Positions 11,107-21,999 of a stretch of 64,000 nt of DNA are shown piece after piece. The notes beneath the pieces are model-generated. The model worked only from the letters and a program-made list of their open reading frames with translations, was not told the origin of the DNA and did no database searches. Each line of letters begins with the position of its first letter. Position 1 is the stretch's first letter. Source of the stretch: Anthostomella pinea (taxonomy: Eukaryota; Ascomycota; Sordariomycetes; Xylariales; Xylariaceae); contig CAUWAG010000018.1 of assembly GCA_963556695.1 (NCBI GenBank), positions 1,054,001 to 1,118,000 on the forward strand, in the 5' to 3' direction. Both the position numbers and the translations under genes were made by a program.

Positions 11107-11247
11107 CCGGCTTGTGAGAAAAATTCTCTTGTGCCTTGACAGAGATAGTCAGTTACTGAAAGAAGTGCCTGCTTTAGTGCAAATATCAAGGTTGCGCCCT
11201 AACAGCGGGGTGCCAAGAAAAATAGTTGTTTTTGTGAGGCTCGTCGT

Positions 11248-11262
11248 GACATAATGGGTTGA
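11248..11262. repeat. target-site duplication, copy at LINE 5' end
   Basis: GACATAATGGGTTGA, identical to 5626-5640. It shows that the LINE 5' end at 11247 is intact and not truncated. Confidence 0.9.
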
Positions 11263-11292
11263 AGCTTAAGTACCCGACCCACCCAGGTAATA

Positions 11293-11366
11293 CCCATCAC
11301 CCCCATAGAAGTCGGCCACCCCCACTAGTCGGCCAGCCAAACCCCACCATCACCACCAAAACTCCC
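11293..11366 (+). repeat. left terminal inverted repeat of pogo-type element
   Basis: Pairs with 13439-13513 on the opposite strand with several mismatches and small gaps. Preceded by TA. Confidence 0.8.
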
Positions 11367-11590
11367 ACACGTTCACTTATACAGATTCAGCCTGATATTG
11401 ATGCTATTCATGATGTATTCAGTGCTGTAGATAGCCCTGATCTTGAGGTTTTCCCCAATGCTAAATTTACCCCTCCCGGCTTACATGATTGAGGAGCTAT
11501 TACCCTGTTTTTAGTACCTTAAATAGAGATTTTCACGGCTCTCCTGAAGCCTCGTTCTATATGTACCGCAGCATCGTATAATCGCCCAAA

Positions 11591-13360
11591 ATGCCTCCCT
11601 ATTCGTATACAGAGGATCAGATGGCTTCGACCATCTTATATATCACAGATAAAGGCCTATTTGTGCAAAAAGCCGGTCAAAAACACGATATTCCGTACTA
11701 AACGCTGTCTGATCGACTTAACAGCAAGGCTACCAGAACCGAAGTCTACACACAGCAACAGAGACTATCTCCTGCCCAGGAAAAGACTATAATCAAATAT
11801 ATTTTATTCCAGGAAAAGCTCGGCCTAGCCCCTTCGCACTCCCTGGTTCGTGAGATCATCAAGAAGCTATTAAAGAAGAAGGGATATAAGGGCCCCCTAG
11901 GAGACACCTTCATGGCAGCCTTCAAGCGCCGCAACCCCAAAATCAAGACAAAAGTCAACAAAAGGATGGAAGCAGCACGCTTCAAGGGGTTCACGCCCAA
12001 GTCAGTTAAGTGATTCTTTGAAATTCTCAAATATTACGGCTAGGTAAAGCTGAAGAATACCTATAACGTCAATAAGGGCGGTATTATGACGGGTTTTGGT
12101 AGCTATATCTACCCCTTTAATTCCGGAAAAAAACTCATTAAATTCATAGGCATTAATTCCCTAATTCTGGGTAGTTCTGTTACCAAGAAAGCCTTCTAAA
12201 AGAGCCCACAGGGTCGTAGCTAGACCTCTTTCATTGAGCCCATCTCAGTAACTGGAAAAATCCTCAAACCAGGTATTATCTTTAAGGGGAAGGACCTCCA
12301 AGTACAGTGGTTCATCAACGAATTTAGAAAGACCGCAGATTGGCACTATATATGCTCAGAGAACGGCTGGAGTTCGAATGCTATAGCCTGCAAGTGGCTA
12401 GAAAATGTTTTCTTTCCATAGGCAGACGAAGAACGAGGAAGAGATCAGTCTGAGGCTATCCTCTTGATACTGGATGGCCATAAGAGCCACACCTCTGTAT
12501 ATATACAATTTTCTCTTATTTTAAATGGATTTCTTTTAATTTTTATGGATTTAATATGGTCTAATACGTGTTAATAAGACGAATTCATGAATATATGTTT
12601 TCTCAACAACATGTTGCTCTGTTTCTTTCCTGCGCATACTAATCACGGCATGCAACCCCTGGATAACGGTCCCTATAATGCCTTAAAGGCATACTACCAG
12701 AAATTCCTCTCTGAGCTGAATTCCTTGATGGATGCGTCGCCTGTTGACAAGATCAACTTTATCCGGTGCTATAGCAAGAGCAGAACTACTGCCTTCACGA
12801 AGCAAAACATTCTTTCTGGCTTTAAAGTCACTGGATGTTATCCTATCAGTTGCAGGAAGTGCTTAAAGCACCCAGAGATACAAGAAGACAAGAGGAAGAC
12901 CCCTAAGCTTGATACCCCTGGAAGCTCTGAACCAGAGGACTAGTGAACGCCTATTACGAGCCGCCAGATCATGGATTTCGGCAAAAAAAGATCTCTAGGA
13001 ATCAGGCTGAAGTATAAGAAGATAACAAACACGTTCGAGGCTAAGGAAATCGAGTTTATGATCAAGGGTAGGAAGATCAAGGCTCTGAAGACGGAACTGG
13101 AGCAGGTACGGCCTAAGAAGCGGAAAATGGTCCCTAATCCTAGCAGGAAATTTAGAACAGTCATATAGATACTAAGTACGGGTGGTACTATCACCCCTGG
13201 TGCCCTTACGGGTAAAGCAAAAGTTGTAATTATGGATTCAGAGGATTCAGAGGACGAAGACAAAGACTCGGCTAAAGAGGAGATTTTGGAGGTTGTACAG
13301 GAGCCTAGGCACACCCGTTCGGGGCGAGCCATTCAGGCACCCGTACAATTGTACGAGTAA
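11591..13360 (+). pseudogene. pogo/Fot-type DDE transposase with multiple stops
   Basis: One plus-strand frame runs from ATG 11591 (MPPYSYTEDQMASTILYI) to TAA 13358-13360. Order: an N-terminal helix-turn-helix (near TLSDRLN), a CENP-B-like DNA-binding region (LSPAQEKTIIKYILFQEKLG, ending near FKRRNPKIKT), a DDE core, and a Lys/Glu-rich C-terminal coiled segment (about 12971-13168) followed by an acidic tail. In the DDE core the first catalytic Asp lies in YNVNKGG, where families have Asp-Glu; here it reads Asn-Lys, both G-to-A changes. The second Asp (LILDGHKSH) and third (MQPLDNGPYN) remain. At least eight in-frame stops, mostly TAA/TAG, break the frame. Confidence 0.85.
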
Positions 13361-13438
13361 ACAGCTTCAGCGCTTTCGAATAATAATATTACCATAAATC
13401 TCCGATCTGAATAGATTCATTCGTGGGTGGGTGAATAA

Positions 13439-13513
13439 GGGGGTGTTTTGGTGGTGACCCCACAATTTGGCTGGCCGACTAGTGGGGATGGCCGACTTCT
13501 ATGGGGGGGATGG
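13439..13513 (-). repeat. right terminal inverted repeat of pogo-type element
   Basis: Inverted match to 11293-11366. Followed by TA at 13514-13515. Confidence 0.8.
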
Positions 13514-13579
13514 TACATATATAATCCTGAGGACATCCATCCGCTCCAACCTCTCAATTCACTCCTTTCACACCACACC

Positions 13580-15477
13580 ATGGCTTCAAGCTCCTGTGAT
13601 TTCGTCATTGCTGGTGGTGGTACCGCAGGGCTCGTCCTCGCCAGCCGCCTCACAGAAGATGGCAGTCAGTCTGTCCTTGTGATTGAAGCCGGAGCGGACC
13701 AGAGCGGCAACCTTCAGGTCAAGATCCCGGCCTTTTACGCAGCAAACTTCGACGGTGACGCTGATTGGAACTTTTCAACTAAGGCTCAGGTACGTCTCCC
13801 CAGCTCGATGTTAATGGCCATAGACGTCCATGCTAATGATATAATTGTGTGGTCCTAGAAAGACCTCCATAACCGAGCTGTTCCACTCAACCAAGGCAGA
13901 GGCCTGGGTGGCTCGAGCATCCTCAACGCCCAGATCTGGGGTCCGCCGACCAAGGGGATCTCCGACTCGTGGGCTTCACTCGGAAACGATGGCTGGAATT
14001 GGGACTCGCTCCGTCACTTCCACGACATGTCTTACACATATCCCTCTGTCCCTGAATCATCATGGAAGACTCTTGGCCTACGGAGCTGGCCGGAGCAGAA
14101 GGATAGCAATCCGGGGCCTATCACAACCTCGTTTCCGAATGCGACTCATCCTATACGTGTGGCATGGGCGGAAACACTCGCCAAGCTCGGCTACCCGATG
14201 TCCAAAGACCCGTGGGTTAACGGATCTGTGGGGGCTTTCAGCAACCTCTTCAGCGTCGACCCGGATTCTCGAGAGATAAGCCAAGCGGCTAATCGCTACT
14301 AAAGGCCCGTCAAGGACCGAGAGAATATCCATGTCCTCACCAACGCCACCGCCGAGAGAGTGATTTTTGAAGAAGGATCGACCAAGGCCATTGGCCTTCA
14401 ATATCGCCACAACTCCAGTACGACAACGGTAATAGCTCGTAAAGAGGTCATCATCTGTTCTGGTGCTATCCAGTCGCCGAAGCTCCTCGAGCTTTCCGGC
14501 ATCGGCAACCGCGAGATCCTCGCTCAGCACGGCATTGAAACCATTGTGGACCTATGTGGTGTCGGTGAAGGTCTACAGGACCATCTCGCAGTCGACATCG
14601 GCTTCGAGGCGGAGGCTCTGGAGCGAGGGACCCTACCACAAGACGGGAGTCGGATGCCCTTCAACGAGCAATTGCCGAGTACACGACAAATCGAAGCGGT
14701 ATCCTCACTTCGTCAGGACTACTGACGACTGCCTACATTCCTACAGTCAACCTTCCGTCACCCAGCGGCCATCAGCAATTACGGATGCTGCTTGAGCAGA
14801 ACCGCCCAAAGCAGGACGATCTTCCTGATCGAGAGCTAGCCCGCGCCTCAGCATTCTACAGAGTCGCCGAGAAGGCCCTCCTGGACCCTGCCTCGCCATC
14901 GGAAGTCTACCGAACCTCGCTTGGACACAATCCATTCGAATCTGACCCCGTGAACGGCGAGAGGACGCTGAACCCACTTCCCGGCACGTACCTCACTCTT
15001 GTCGGCATCCTTGCCCATCCCACCTCAAGGGGCAACGTCCACATCCAATCCGCCAACGCATCCGTTGCGCCAGTGATCGATCCGAAATATCTAAGCAACC
15101 CGGTCGACATCGAGGTCTTTGCCGAGCACGTGCTCTACCTGCAGTCTCTGGCTTCGTCCCCGCCCCTGAGCGGGCTGCTGAAGCAGCCGCTCAGACCGTC
15201 ACGCGCTATTTCGTACATGGCGGACTTGGAAGCGGCCAAGGAGTACATCCGCATCCGCGCGGTGTCGATGTGGCATCCGGCCGGGACTTGCGCTATGATG
15301 CCCGCGGAGATGGGCGGCGTTGTTGACAACCACCTGAGGGTGCACGGTGTCGAGAACCTCCGGGTCGTGGATGCGAGTGTCATTCCTGTGCTGCCGCCTG
15401 CGAACTTGCAGTCGGCCGTTTACGCTGTTGCGGAGAGGGCGGCCTGTTTGATCAAGTCGCAATATGGGCTGAAGTGA
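13580..15477 (+). pseudogene. GMC-family FAD oxidoreductase with one stop and one frameshift
   Basis: Exon 1 is 13580-13789 (MASSSCDFVIAGGGTAGLVL, the FAD dinucleotide loop). A 69-base GTACGT...TAG intron (13790-13858) follows, then exon 2. GMC hallmarks are GLGGSSILNAQIWG, the second signature GAIQSPKLLELSGIG, the C-terminal active-site His in SMWHPAGTC and the final NLRVVDASVIPVLPPANLQS block. Exon 2 has a TAA at 14300-14302 where Gln fits (CAA to TAA), and at about 14668 one base is missing, after which the frame used to the end (15477) is different. Predicted original length is about 600 residues, normal for the family (choline dehydrogenase/aryl-alcohol oxidase type). Substrate unknown. 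The pogo element abuts its 5' flank. Confidence 0.8.
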
Positions 15478-15863
15478 AGCTTCGTGAGGGTGTAGAGATT
15501 GTCGTAACTTCTGACGGGTTCATTGGCTTTGGCTCTGGGGACGTCTTAGTTGGGTATCGGCTTGCGCTCGCTGCAGGAGTTCCTGTACAGTGAGGAGACA
15601 GGGAGAAAATAGTACAAGAGTACCAAGGAGGCAAAGTCCAATTACACTAATTCTAACAGAAAGTCGATCATAATACGTCTGACTTGGGCTTCTATGTCAA
15701 AGTCGAGGCGGCAAAACTAACGGACCGAAGGCAACGTAACAACGTATTCCGTCCTAGACGTATATCCCTAAGCGTTTCGGTGTCACTGTCGAGAATTCTG
15801 TGCTCGACTCGCTCCAGACCCTTGACTGCATAGTGGTTCGACAGCGACTTCGTGTGTTTTGGA
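15478..15863. other. convergent 3' flanks of GMC and HET genes
   Basis: No gene seen. The two genes end towards each other here. Confidence 0.5.
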
Positions 15864-17807
15864 TCAGCTGAGGAAGATTGACGCTTCGGCGAGGTCGCCA
15901 TTGTGTACCAGCGCCGCTCCCTGACCATCCATGAAGCCATGCGCGTACGCTGGACCAACCACACCATGACAACGCCTTTCGTTCGCTCCTGTTCCTGGCT
16001 TCTGGCGTCGAATGACCATAGGGACCTTTCCGCCTGAGAAGATGGCCACCTCATCACCGACAATAGCAGAGCGCGGCACCATGCAATAGATACCTGACTC
16101 TGTTGTTGCGAAGTTGAGCTCTGACATGACAGAAACACCGAGACCATAAAGCTCCGCTCGGACAGAACCACCCTCACCATCATAGTATTCAAAGGGTTTG
16201 TCGCCCTCGCGCCAAGATTCGAGCAACTCACTGCAGGCATGCAAGGTGGCCGGATCTAGACGACACGTAGGGTATCTCTTACAGTCTGTGAGGATGGTCC
16301 TCCAATATGCTTGGAACGCCGGCTCGCCGGTCCAAGCATACATCACCGGGCGTTCGTCGGCGTCCTTTTTCCGCAGCTGTTTTGGGATACTGCCTTCGAT
16401 GAAGTCAAGGGGGGACAAGTAACTATACGGGGCATCCGGATCCCTCTCGGGCTCCCCGCAAATGCCCGCCAGCTGATCTAAACAGACACCTTCGACTTGC
16501 AGATAGATTTCATCCAGGATCCTGCATGAGGTCCTGCATTTTTCGCTGCCTGAGCTGAATATAGAGCGCTGTGCAAACAGGACTCCTGGGCCAGGGAGCC
16601 GTGGATTGGCGAAGTCTGGGCACCACGATGGCATGCCCTTCTTCGGAGCCATCATGCTGCCAAAGTGCCATGGACTTTGACACAGCAGATCCAAGTCTTG
16701 TGTGGTGTTGACGTATGCTTGAAAGAAACCAGTGTACACCTCTCCGACACTCTTAGAGTAGTCTGGGATGATGCCCATTGCGTCCGAGGCCAAGCCCAGT
16801 AGACCGTAGATCTTATCTCGTGGATTCGTGGCCTCTGTGAACCTGAAGCGTGCAAGGACATCGAGTAGTCTGGACACATAGCCTGTGTCCATGTTGCGGA
16901 CAATGGCACGCTGATGCTCAATAATCTGTGCATTGGCGAAGATTTCGTTGATGTGAGCTTCATAGTTGTTATGGTGAAACGGTGCATGGTATGCATCAGG
17001 GTAGTTGCCGCTATCGAGGAACTTCGCAATTACGTCCCAGTCGAGCGTATTGTGTCCTGACATCAAGATTACTCTGGGTGCGCACGCAATCTCTTGCATA
17101 ATCCAGACTCTTCCCCATACGGTCGGTTGCGAGAACACAGACCTCAGCTCGTTCCAATCGTCCCGAGTCAAGACTGTGTAGGCGTCAGTGGCGTCACTAT
17201 AGAGGCCAAGGCGGTCTCTCTCCTGCCATGGCATCGCTCGCACTCGTCCTCGCATGGCTTCAAGATCAGCACGCTCGAGAGTGGCCGCGATCTCAAAAGC
17301 ACGTACTTTCGCGCTCTCGGCCTCACCTAGCCAGACCAAGTCCACGAGGCAAGAGCTGTAAATCCTTCTCATTAAGCGAACCTGAAGACTGCGTTCATGA
17401 GAATTTTGCTGGTCGATGCACAACGCATCAACCCACAGAGCGCGAGATACGTTGGGCTTACGAAGATGGCGTAGCAAGACTACCAAATTGCTGGTAACCG
17501 AGAATTCCAGACCATCTATCGTGATAGTGCTGGTATTGCGAGGATCGCCCCAGGTGTACGAGACAGCTTCGTAGGGTGGATGGTGATTGAACGATACATG
17601 CTCCATCACACCCTGAATGGTAGCGTCCAGGTCAGCAGATGGTAGTAGATGCAGAATACGGAACTCCTCCTTTGACGGTGCCAAAGGCTTGTGGAATGAT
17701 TGTGGTCGGGGGACAGGAGCGGCCTGCAGGCCCCGTTCGTTCTTGCTGGTCGAGTACCGAGACCTTCGGTTTTCGAGCACGTCCTGCCAATGCTCCAGCG
17801 GCTCCAT
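15864..17807 (-). CDS. heterokaryon incompatibility (HET) domain protein, 647 aa
   Basis: A single uninterrupted frame. The HET domain occupies about residues 48-200: FRILHLLPSADLDATIQG, then YEAVSYTWGDP, LWVDALCIDQQNSHERSLQV and an IYSSCLVDLVWLGEAE block, the standard series of HET blocks. The C-terminal 400 residues show the usual variable region, with ATNPRDKIYGLLGLASDA and a late IFSGGKVPMVIRR. HET proteins act in non-self recognition and can trigger cell death after hyphal fusion; the allorecognition partner of this one is not visible. It is the only clearly intact gene in the first 20 kb, flanked by two broken oxidoreductase genes. HET genes are often polymorphic and clustered with accessory DNA, which fits the setting. 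Confidence 0.9.
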   Translation of the reverse strand: MEPLEHWQDVLENRRSRYSTSKNERGLQAAPVPRPQSFHKPLAPSKEEFRILHLLPSADLDATIQGVMEHVSFNHHPPYEAVSYTWGDPRNTSTITIDGLEFSVTSNLVVLLRHLRKPNVSRALWVDALCIDQQNSHERSLQVRLMRRIYSSCLVDLVWLGEAESAKVRAFEIAATLERADLEAMRGRVRAMPWQERDRLGLYSDATDAYTVLTRDDWNELRSVFSQPTVWGRVWIMQEIACAPRVILMSGHNTLDWDVIAKFLDSGNYPDAYHAPFHHNNYEAHINEIFANAQIIEHQRAIVRNMDTGYVSRLLDVLARFRFTEATNPRDKIYGLLGLASDAMGIIPDYSKSVGEVYTGFFQAYVNTTQDLDLLCQSPWHFGSMMAPKKGMPSWCPDFANPRLPGPGVLFAQRSIFSSGSEKCRTSCRILDEIYLQVEGVCLDQLAGICGEPERDPDAPYSYLSPLDFIEGSIPKQLRKKDADERPVMYAWTGEPAFQAYWRTILTDCKRYPTCRLDPATLHACSELLESWREGDKPFEYYDGEGGSVRAELYGLGVSVMSELNFATTESGIYCMVPRSAIVGDEVAIFSGGKVPMVIRRQKPGTGANERRCHGVVGPAYAHGFMDGQGAALVHNGDLAEASIFLS

Positions 17808-18309
17808 CGTGGAACTGATAACTCGGTGTCAAGGCTTGGGGTCACTGAGTGAGAGAAGCAGTCAATCAGGTATCTTATAGTAGGGGGGGCGGAGGGGAGT
17901 AGAATACAGTTGAAACCTAAGGCCTTTATCGATGTGGGCATCTCGTGGACACTATATGTGCTCTCGCCGATAATGTATACCCCTCTTTTCGGTTGAATAC
18001 CGCCGATTGGCTTCAGGGCCCCTGACACTCGGCCCCAGATGTTACTGCCGGTGTGAGGGCCTCAGGGAAGTGACTTCACTGTGTCCCGCTCATTCTCGAC
18101 CACGGCGACGACAATGAAGAGCTTTTGGCGCAGACGCGGCCCTTGAGGTGTAAATAGTATAACTCTTTTTATACCAAATAAGCCAAGCATAAGAAAACCA
18201 GTGAGTTATTCCATTATTTCTACTAGAAAATGTCAGATCATGAAAGTAGCAGACACAATAACCTCTCATGGATGAATCCTTGCATAAAGCACCTCACCGC
18301 ACATCCAAG
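17808..18309. other. promoter side of HET gene and 3' flank of oxidoreductase
   Basis: No gene or RNA gene recognised. Confidence 0.45.
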
Positions 18310-19954
18310 TCACTCCACAGCCTCATCCCAAGAAACCACTCGCTGCAGCCTTCTGCTCTTCTCCGCCACCCACACCCCCTTATACGCCCTCTCCAGATCC
18401 GCGCAATCAAATCCCAAGACCTCGACCTGAACATCTCTCACCGACTGCCCCTCGCGCTCCACGTGCCACATGGCATCCACAAACGCCCTCGCCAGCCCGA
18501 AATCGCCTCCGCCATGTGACCCAGCCGCGTCTCCCGGTCTGTACGTCTGCGTCGAGTCGTCGGCATAGGTATGAATCGATATCGTCTTCGTCTGCCCATC
18601 AGCGTGCAGCTCGCCCAGCGTGCCGTAGAGCGCAACGAGGCGCTTGCTGGCGGGACCGGCCGTGGCGACCATGTTGAGCGTGGCCGTGACGCCACCAGAA
18701 AAATGTAAATACCACTGTCTGGTTCTCGCAGACGTCGTTGTCGGGGATGTCCCAGACGCAGCGGCCGTAGTTCCAGCCCTCTTCCTCATCTCCTCGGATC
18801 GGGGAAAGGGCGGCTAGGACTGCGTCTCGGCGTTTTGGCTCGGGGTAGTCTTCGATGTCGGGGACGAGCACGGAGGCCGGCCAGGCGGTGCCGCGGATGG
18901 GGTTGTGTAGGGCGTGGTCGAGGTAGATCCGCTTTGCTGAGTAGAGACAGGAGGCCTCGATGGGACATGTGAGGCAGTGCGTACCCGCGTTGTCGGGTTT
19001 GTTGGCCTTCGTGAACAGGGACAGGGAGTCCGTTGAGTACACCGTCAGTGGTGTATTGCTGGTTTGTACCCCCTTTCCGGCCACCAGGTCAGTTCTCACC
19101 TCCTGGTCTGCGAGGTAAGCATCCCAATGCTGCAACTCTTTAGGAATCGCGCTGGTGCCCGTCACTGTGCCCTGGACCTGCGTCAAGGGTCGCTCGTCTA
19201 ACAACCAGAAGAGCAAGTCGATATCGTGGCAGCACTTGGCCAGGAGACTAGGCGCACCGAGGCCATTCTCCCGGCCGTTCGCGTCCAGCCCGCTGTTGCG
19301 CCAATTCCCTCGCACGCACGAGTGGGCAAAATGCCACCAGCCGACCCTCTCGGTGTGCTGGACCTGCCTGATCTGCCCGATCTTGTCGTCCTCTGGTACA
19401 AGTCTCTTCAAGCGAAGGTAGAGGGGGCTATATCGAAGCACGTGTCCTACCGAGAATAGCCGGTCGGATGACTTGAATGCCTCCAGGATGTTCTGCGTGG
19501 ACTTCGAGGTCGTCGCAAGCGGCTTCTCCAGCAGGACGTGGTATCCCAGCGCTGCAAACGCTATCGCGGGCTGAGCTCATAGCTGTTAGCCAGACACATT
19601 CACATAGGCCTATGACAAGATCGAGGGTCAAATCCGAACCTCTTCATGCTGCCAATCCAGCGTGCAAATGAGTACGCCATCCACGTCTAGCCTGTCGCCC
19701 CTGTGCGCCCGTTCAACCATGTCTTTCCAATCCGAGAAGACCGCGTGCGACGGGACGTTGAAAATATTCGCAAAATGGCTGCGCTTGGAGCCGTCCAGCT
19801 CCGCCACGGCCGCGATGGTGCACCGCGATGCGAGACGGTCCGAAAGGATGGCGCGGGAGTAGGCGTACCCGCGCTGACCGGCTCCGACGACCAGGACGGA
19901 GAGCAGTCGTACGGAAGGCGCGGGAGTCTCATCTACCGATTTTAGCACATACAT
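18310..19954 (-). pseudogene. Gfo/Idh/MocA-type NAD(P) oxidoreductase, frameshifted
   Basis: Exon 1 is 19954-19640 and starts MYVLKSVDETPAPSVRLLSV followed by the nucleotide-binding LVVGAGQRGYAYS. A 69-base intron (19571-19639, GTTCGG...CAG) follows. Exon 2 continues with FAALGYHVLLEKPLATT, the EKP motif of the family, then GGLHDCD-like CCHDIDLLFWLL and a C-terminal region with two Cys-rich spots (HCLTCPIEASCLYS). At about 18697-18701 a run of five T on the coding strand forces a frame change: with four T the next frame reads on through FSGGVTATLNMVATAG to the stop at 18310. So one inserted base disrupts the C-terminal quarter. A sequencing error in the short homopolymer is possible but not the simplest view, as neighbouring genes are also broken. 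Confidence 0.72.
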
Positions 19955-20645
19955 ATCAACTCTTGATTCGGGTGAGTTTTCTCACATGCTGCTTGTGTCA
20001 TCTTGGAATACTATTGGAGCTCTGTTGGGCTTAATTTGGGGGCGTTGTAGTTCGTAAGATGAAGAGGTCGAACGGCTCGGTGGAATGTACATATGCAATG
20101 CAGATCACCACCAACCAACCAACACACCTTACCACCGGGCGAAAAGGGGTCGTGGGTATATTTGACGAAGTCGCTGTCTCTGATTGGGAAGTATTTTTGG
20201 CTTCCTTATCGACCCCTGGAATGCGGGGGGTGGTTGGCTCACAACCCCTATTCATTCACCGGCTTACATTCTTCTCCATTGGCTCTACATTTGTACCGTC
20301 ATTCACTCGACGTTTTATGACATTGCTCACGTTTTTAAGCAGATTATAAAATCGGTTCGTTTGATCTGCCATCGGACTGTGACTAGAACGGACAACCAAA
20401 CCTCTAGCGATCCTGTACGCCCAGGTGATCCTTCGAACTTCCATACCGGCCGCTTCGGCCGAAGCTATCAGTCCATGTGCGACGTGACAGAACCGCGTCG
20501 GTACCACCGATGCCACCATGGGAGCAGAGTTACTCACACACACTCGGAACTGAAGCTTCGGTATGGCCGGTCCCCGTGGTTGAAGACAATAGCTTCTTAG
20601 ACATGATGACCAATGAGTCCAGAATGGAGTATGAGGCTGAGGCCT
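19955..20645. other. intergenic between divergent oxidoreductase relic and cutinase
   Basis: Holds the palindrome at 20452-20465. No coding motif recognised. Confidence 0.45.
20452..20465. promoter_or_regulatory. perfect 14-bp palindrome upstream of cutinase
   Basis: GCTTCGGCCGAAGC reads the same on both strands and lies about 410 bp before the cutinase ATG. GC-rich palindromes are bound by zinc-cluster activators in fungal cutinase promoters, so it is a candidate site. This is inference only. Confidence 0.3.
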
Positions 20646-20753
20646 CACACCGACGAACTGGTACTGTCTTCATCACACCGGCTAACTGGTCCCTCATCAC
20701 ACCGGCAAACTAGTATTGACTTCACCACACCGACGAAATGGTACTGTCTTCAC
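20646..20753. repeat. imperfect tandem repeat, four units of 24-28 bp, in cutinase 5' region
   Basis: Each unit begins CACACCG and continues with an AACTGG/AACTAG/AAATGG variant: 20646-20673, 20674-20697, 20698-20725 and 20726-20753. It ends about 120 bp before the cutinase start codon. Confidence 0.75.
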
Positions 20754-20874
20754 AAAACCTTCGTCTATCCCTGTGAGCCCGTACCCAAGAAAAGCATCTT
20801 ACAACCCTCCACCAGTACCGTGTCCAGTTTCACACCTTACATCCGTCGACAGCCCAACCCCAGCCTCACTCACC

Positions 20875-21999
20875 ATGAAGCTCCCTAACATCTCCCCCCT
20901 GGTTGCGCTCGCCAGCGCGCTGGCAGCACCAACAGTAGCAGCAGCTGCCGTCGTGACCACAGCTTCGGTCACAGCCATACCCATAGAGGCAGCTGTAACG
21001 CAGACCGCGGCGGCCGCCCCTTACGAGGAGGACATCGTCGACCTCCTCTTCACACGCACCGATCTCGAAGACGCAGTCGCAGACACGGCCCACACCGCAA
21101 CGTTTCCGGAGCTGATCCTCATCTACGCGCGAGGATCGCTGGAACCCGGAAATCTCGTAAGTCACACCACCATGGGCGCCCCTTTCGAACCCCCTCCCCC
21201 CTATCCCCACCTCCAACCCAATCAAGAGAAAGGCAGCACCACACCCCAAACGCCAAACACAAGAAAAGAAACCGACTAACCCCCTCCCCCCCAAAAACAG
21301 GGTCTAGAAGCCGGCCCCGAACTCTCCAACGCCCTCGAAACCCACTACGGCGACGCCTCCGCAGTGTGGATACAGGGCGTCGGATACCCGTACATCGCCG
21401 ACCTAGTGGCGAACTTCCTGCCGGACGGCACGACGCAGGCGGCCATCGCCGAGGCGGCGCGGCTGTTCGCGCTGGCTCAGGTGGTTTGTCCTGGGACGCC
21501 TGTCGTGGCGGGCGGGTATAGGTGAGTGAGCCTTTTCGTCCTCAACTCGCTCCTTATATTTTTATGTTTTCAAGACCCAGTCCTGAGGCATCATGTATCA
21601 GATGTATGATGCCGGACTCCGGATCCGAGCCCGCAAACCTCGGCACTGGCTTGTTGCCTCTGAGGCTGGGCTGAGCAAAATCGGTCTGGTTAGTCAGAGC
21701 AATCCACTAACTCACTTTCCTAATATAGCCAAGGAACAGCAGTAATAACAAACGCCCTATCAAACCTACCCCCATCAACCCAAGACCAGATCAAAGGCGC
21801 AGTCCTCTTCGGCTACACGCACAACACGCAGAACCACGGCGCCATACCGGACTTCCCCAGCGAGAAGACGAAGGTGTACTGTCTGCCGCTGGACGCCGTC
21901 TGCGATGGCACGCTTTTCATGCTGCCGGATCACTTTCTGTACGAGTATGAGGCGGCTGTCGATGCGGGTCTGTGGCTTGGGGGCAGACTCGGGTGGTAA
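20875..21999 (+). CDS. cutinase (secreted serine esterase), 257 aa, three exons
   Basis: Exons 20875-21156, 21301-21521 and 21729-21999 splice to 774 bases in one frame. The start [20 protein letters not shown] is a signal peptide. The mature part shows the cutinase order: [30 protein letters not shown], then GGYSQG, whose Ser nucleophile codon is split AG|C by the second intron. The Asp region [10 protein letters not shown] and the His region [12 protein letters not shown] complete the triad. Introns are 144 bases (GTAAGT...CAG) and 207 bases (GTGAGT...TAG). The enzyme hydrolyses cutin esters outside the cell and is often induced by plant surface lipids. The gene looks intact. Confidence 0.9.

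Larger units (their letters stand above)
5641..11247 (-). mobile_element. full-length Tad1-like LINE (non-LTR retrotransposon), inactivated
   Basis: A 5.6-kb minus-strand element. It has a 5' leader of about 140 bases (11107-11247), ORF1 (gag-like, about 11106 to 9527), ORF2 (endonuclease, reverse transcriptase, RNase H and a C-terminal zinc-finger region, about 9500 to 5842) and a 200-base 3' UTR ending in a TTGA/TCAA repeat at 5641-5662. The element is bracketed by a 15-bp target-site duplication. Presence of RNase H after RT and a CCHC-type ORF1 fits the Tad clade of fungal LINEs. It carries many premature stops that fit CAA/CAG-to-TAA/TAG or TGG-to-TAG/TGA changes, plus two or more frameshifts, so it cannot be autonomous. 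The damage pattern is RIP-like. Confidence 0.92.
11293..13513 (+). mobile_element. pogo-type (Tc1/mariner superfamily) DNA transposon, inactivated
   Basis: A 2.2-kb element with inverted terminal repeats of about 75 bp (about 11293-11366 and 13439-13513), sharing the core CCCCCATAGAAGTCGGCCA and ACTAGTCGGCCAGCCAAA. TA dinucleotides abut both ends (11291-11292 and 13514-13515), as expected for TA target duplication. The single transposase frame is on the plus strand and is full of stops. The element sits 30 bp beyond the LINE 5' end, and its right end is only 66 bp from the ATG of the GMC oxidoreductase gene, so it displaced that promoter. Confidence 0.88.
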
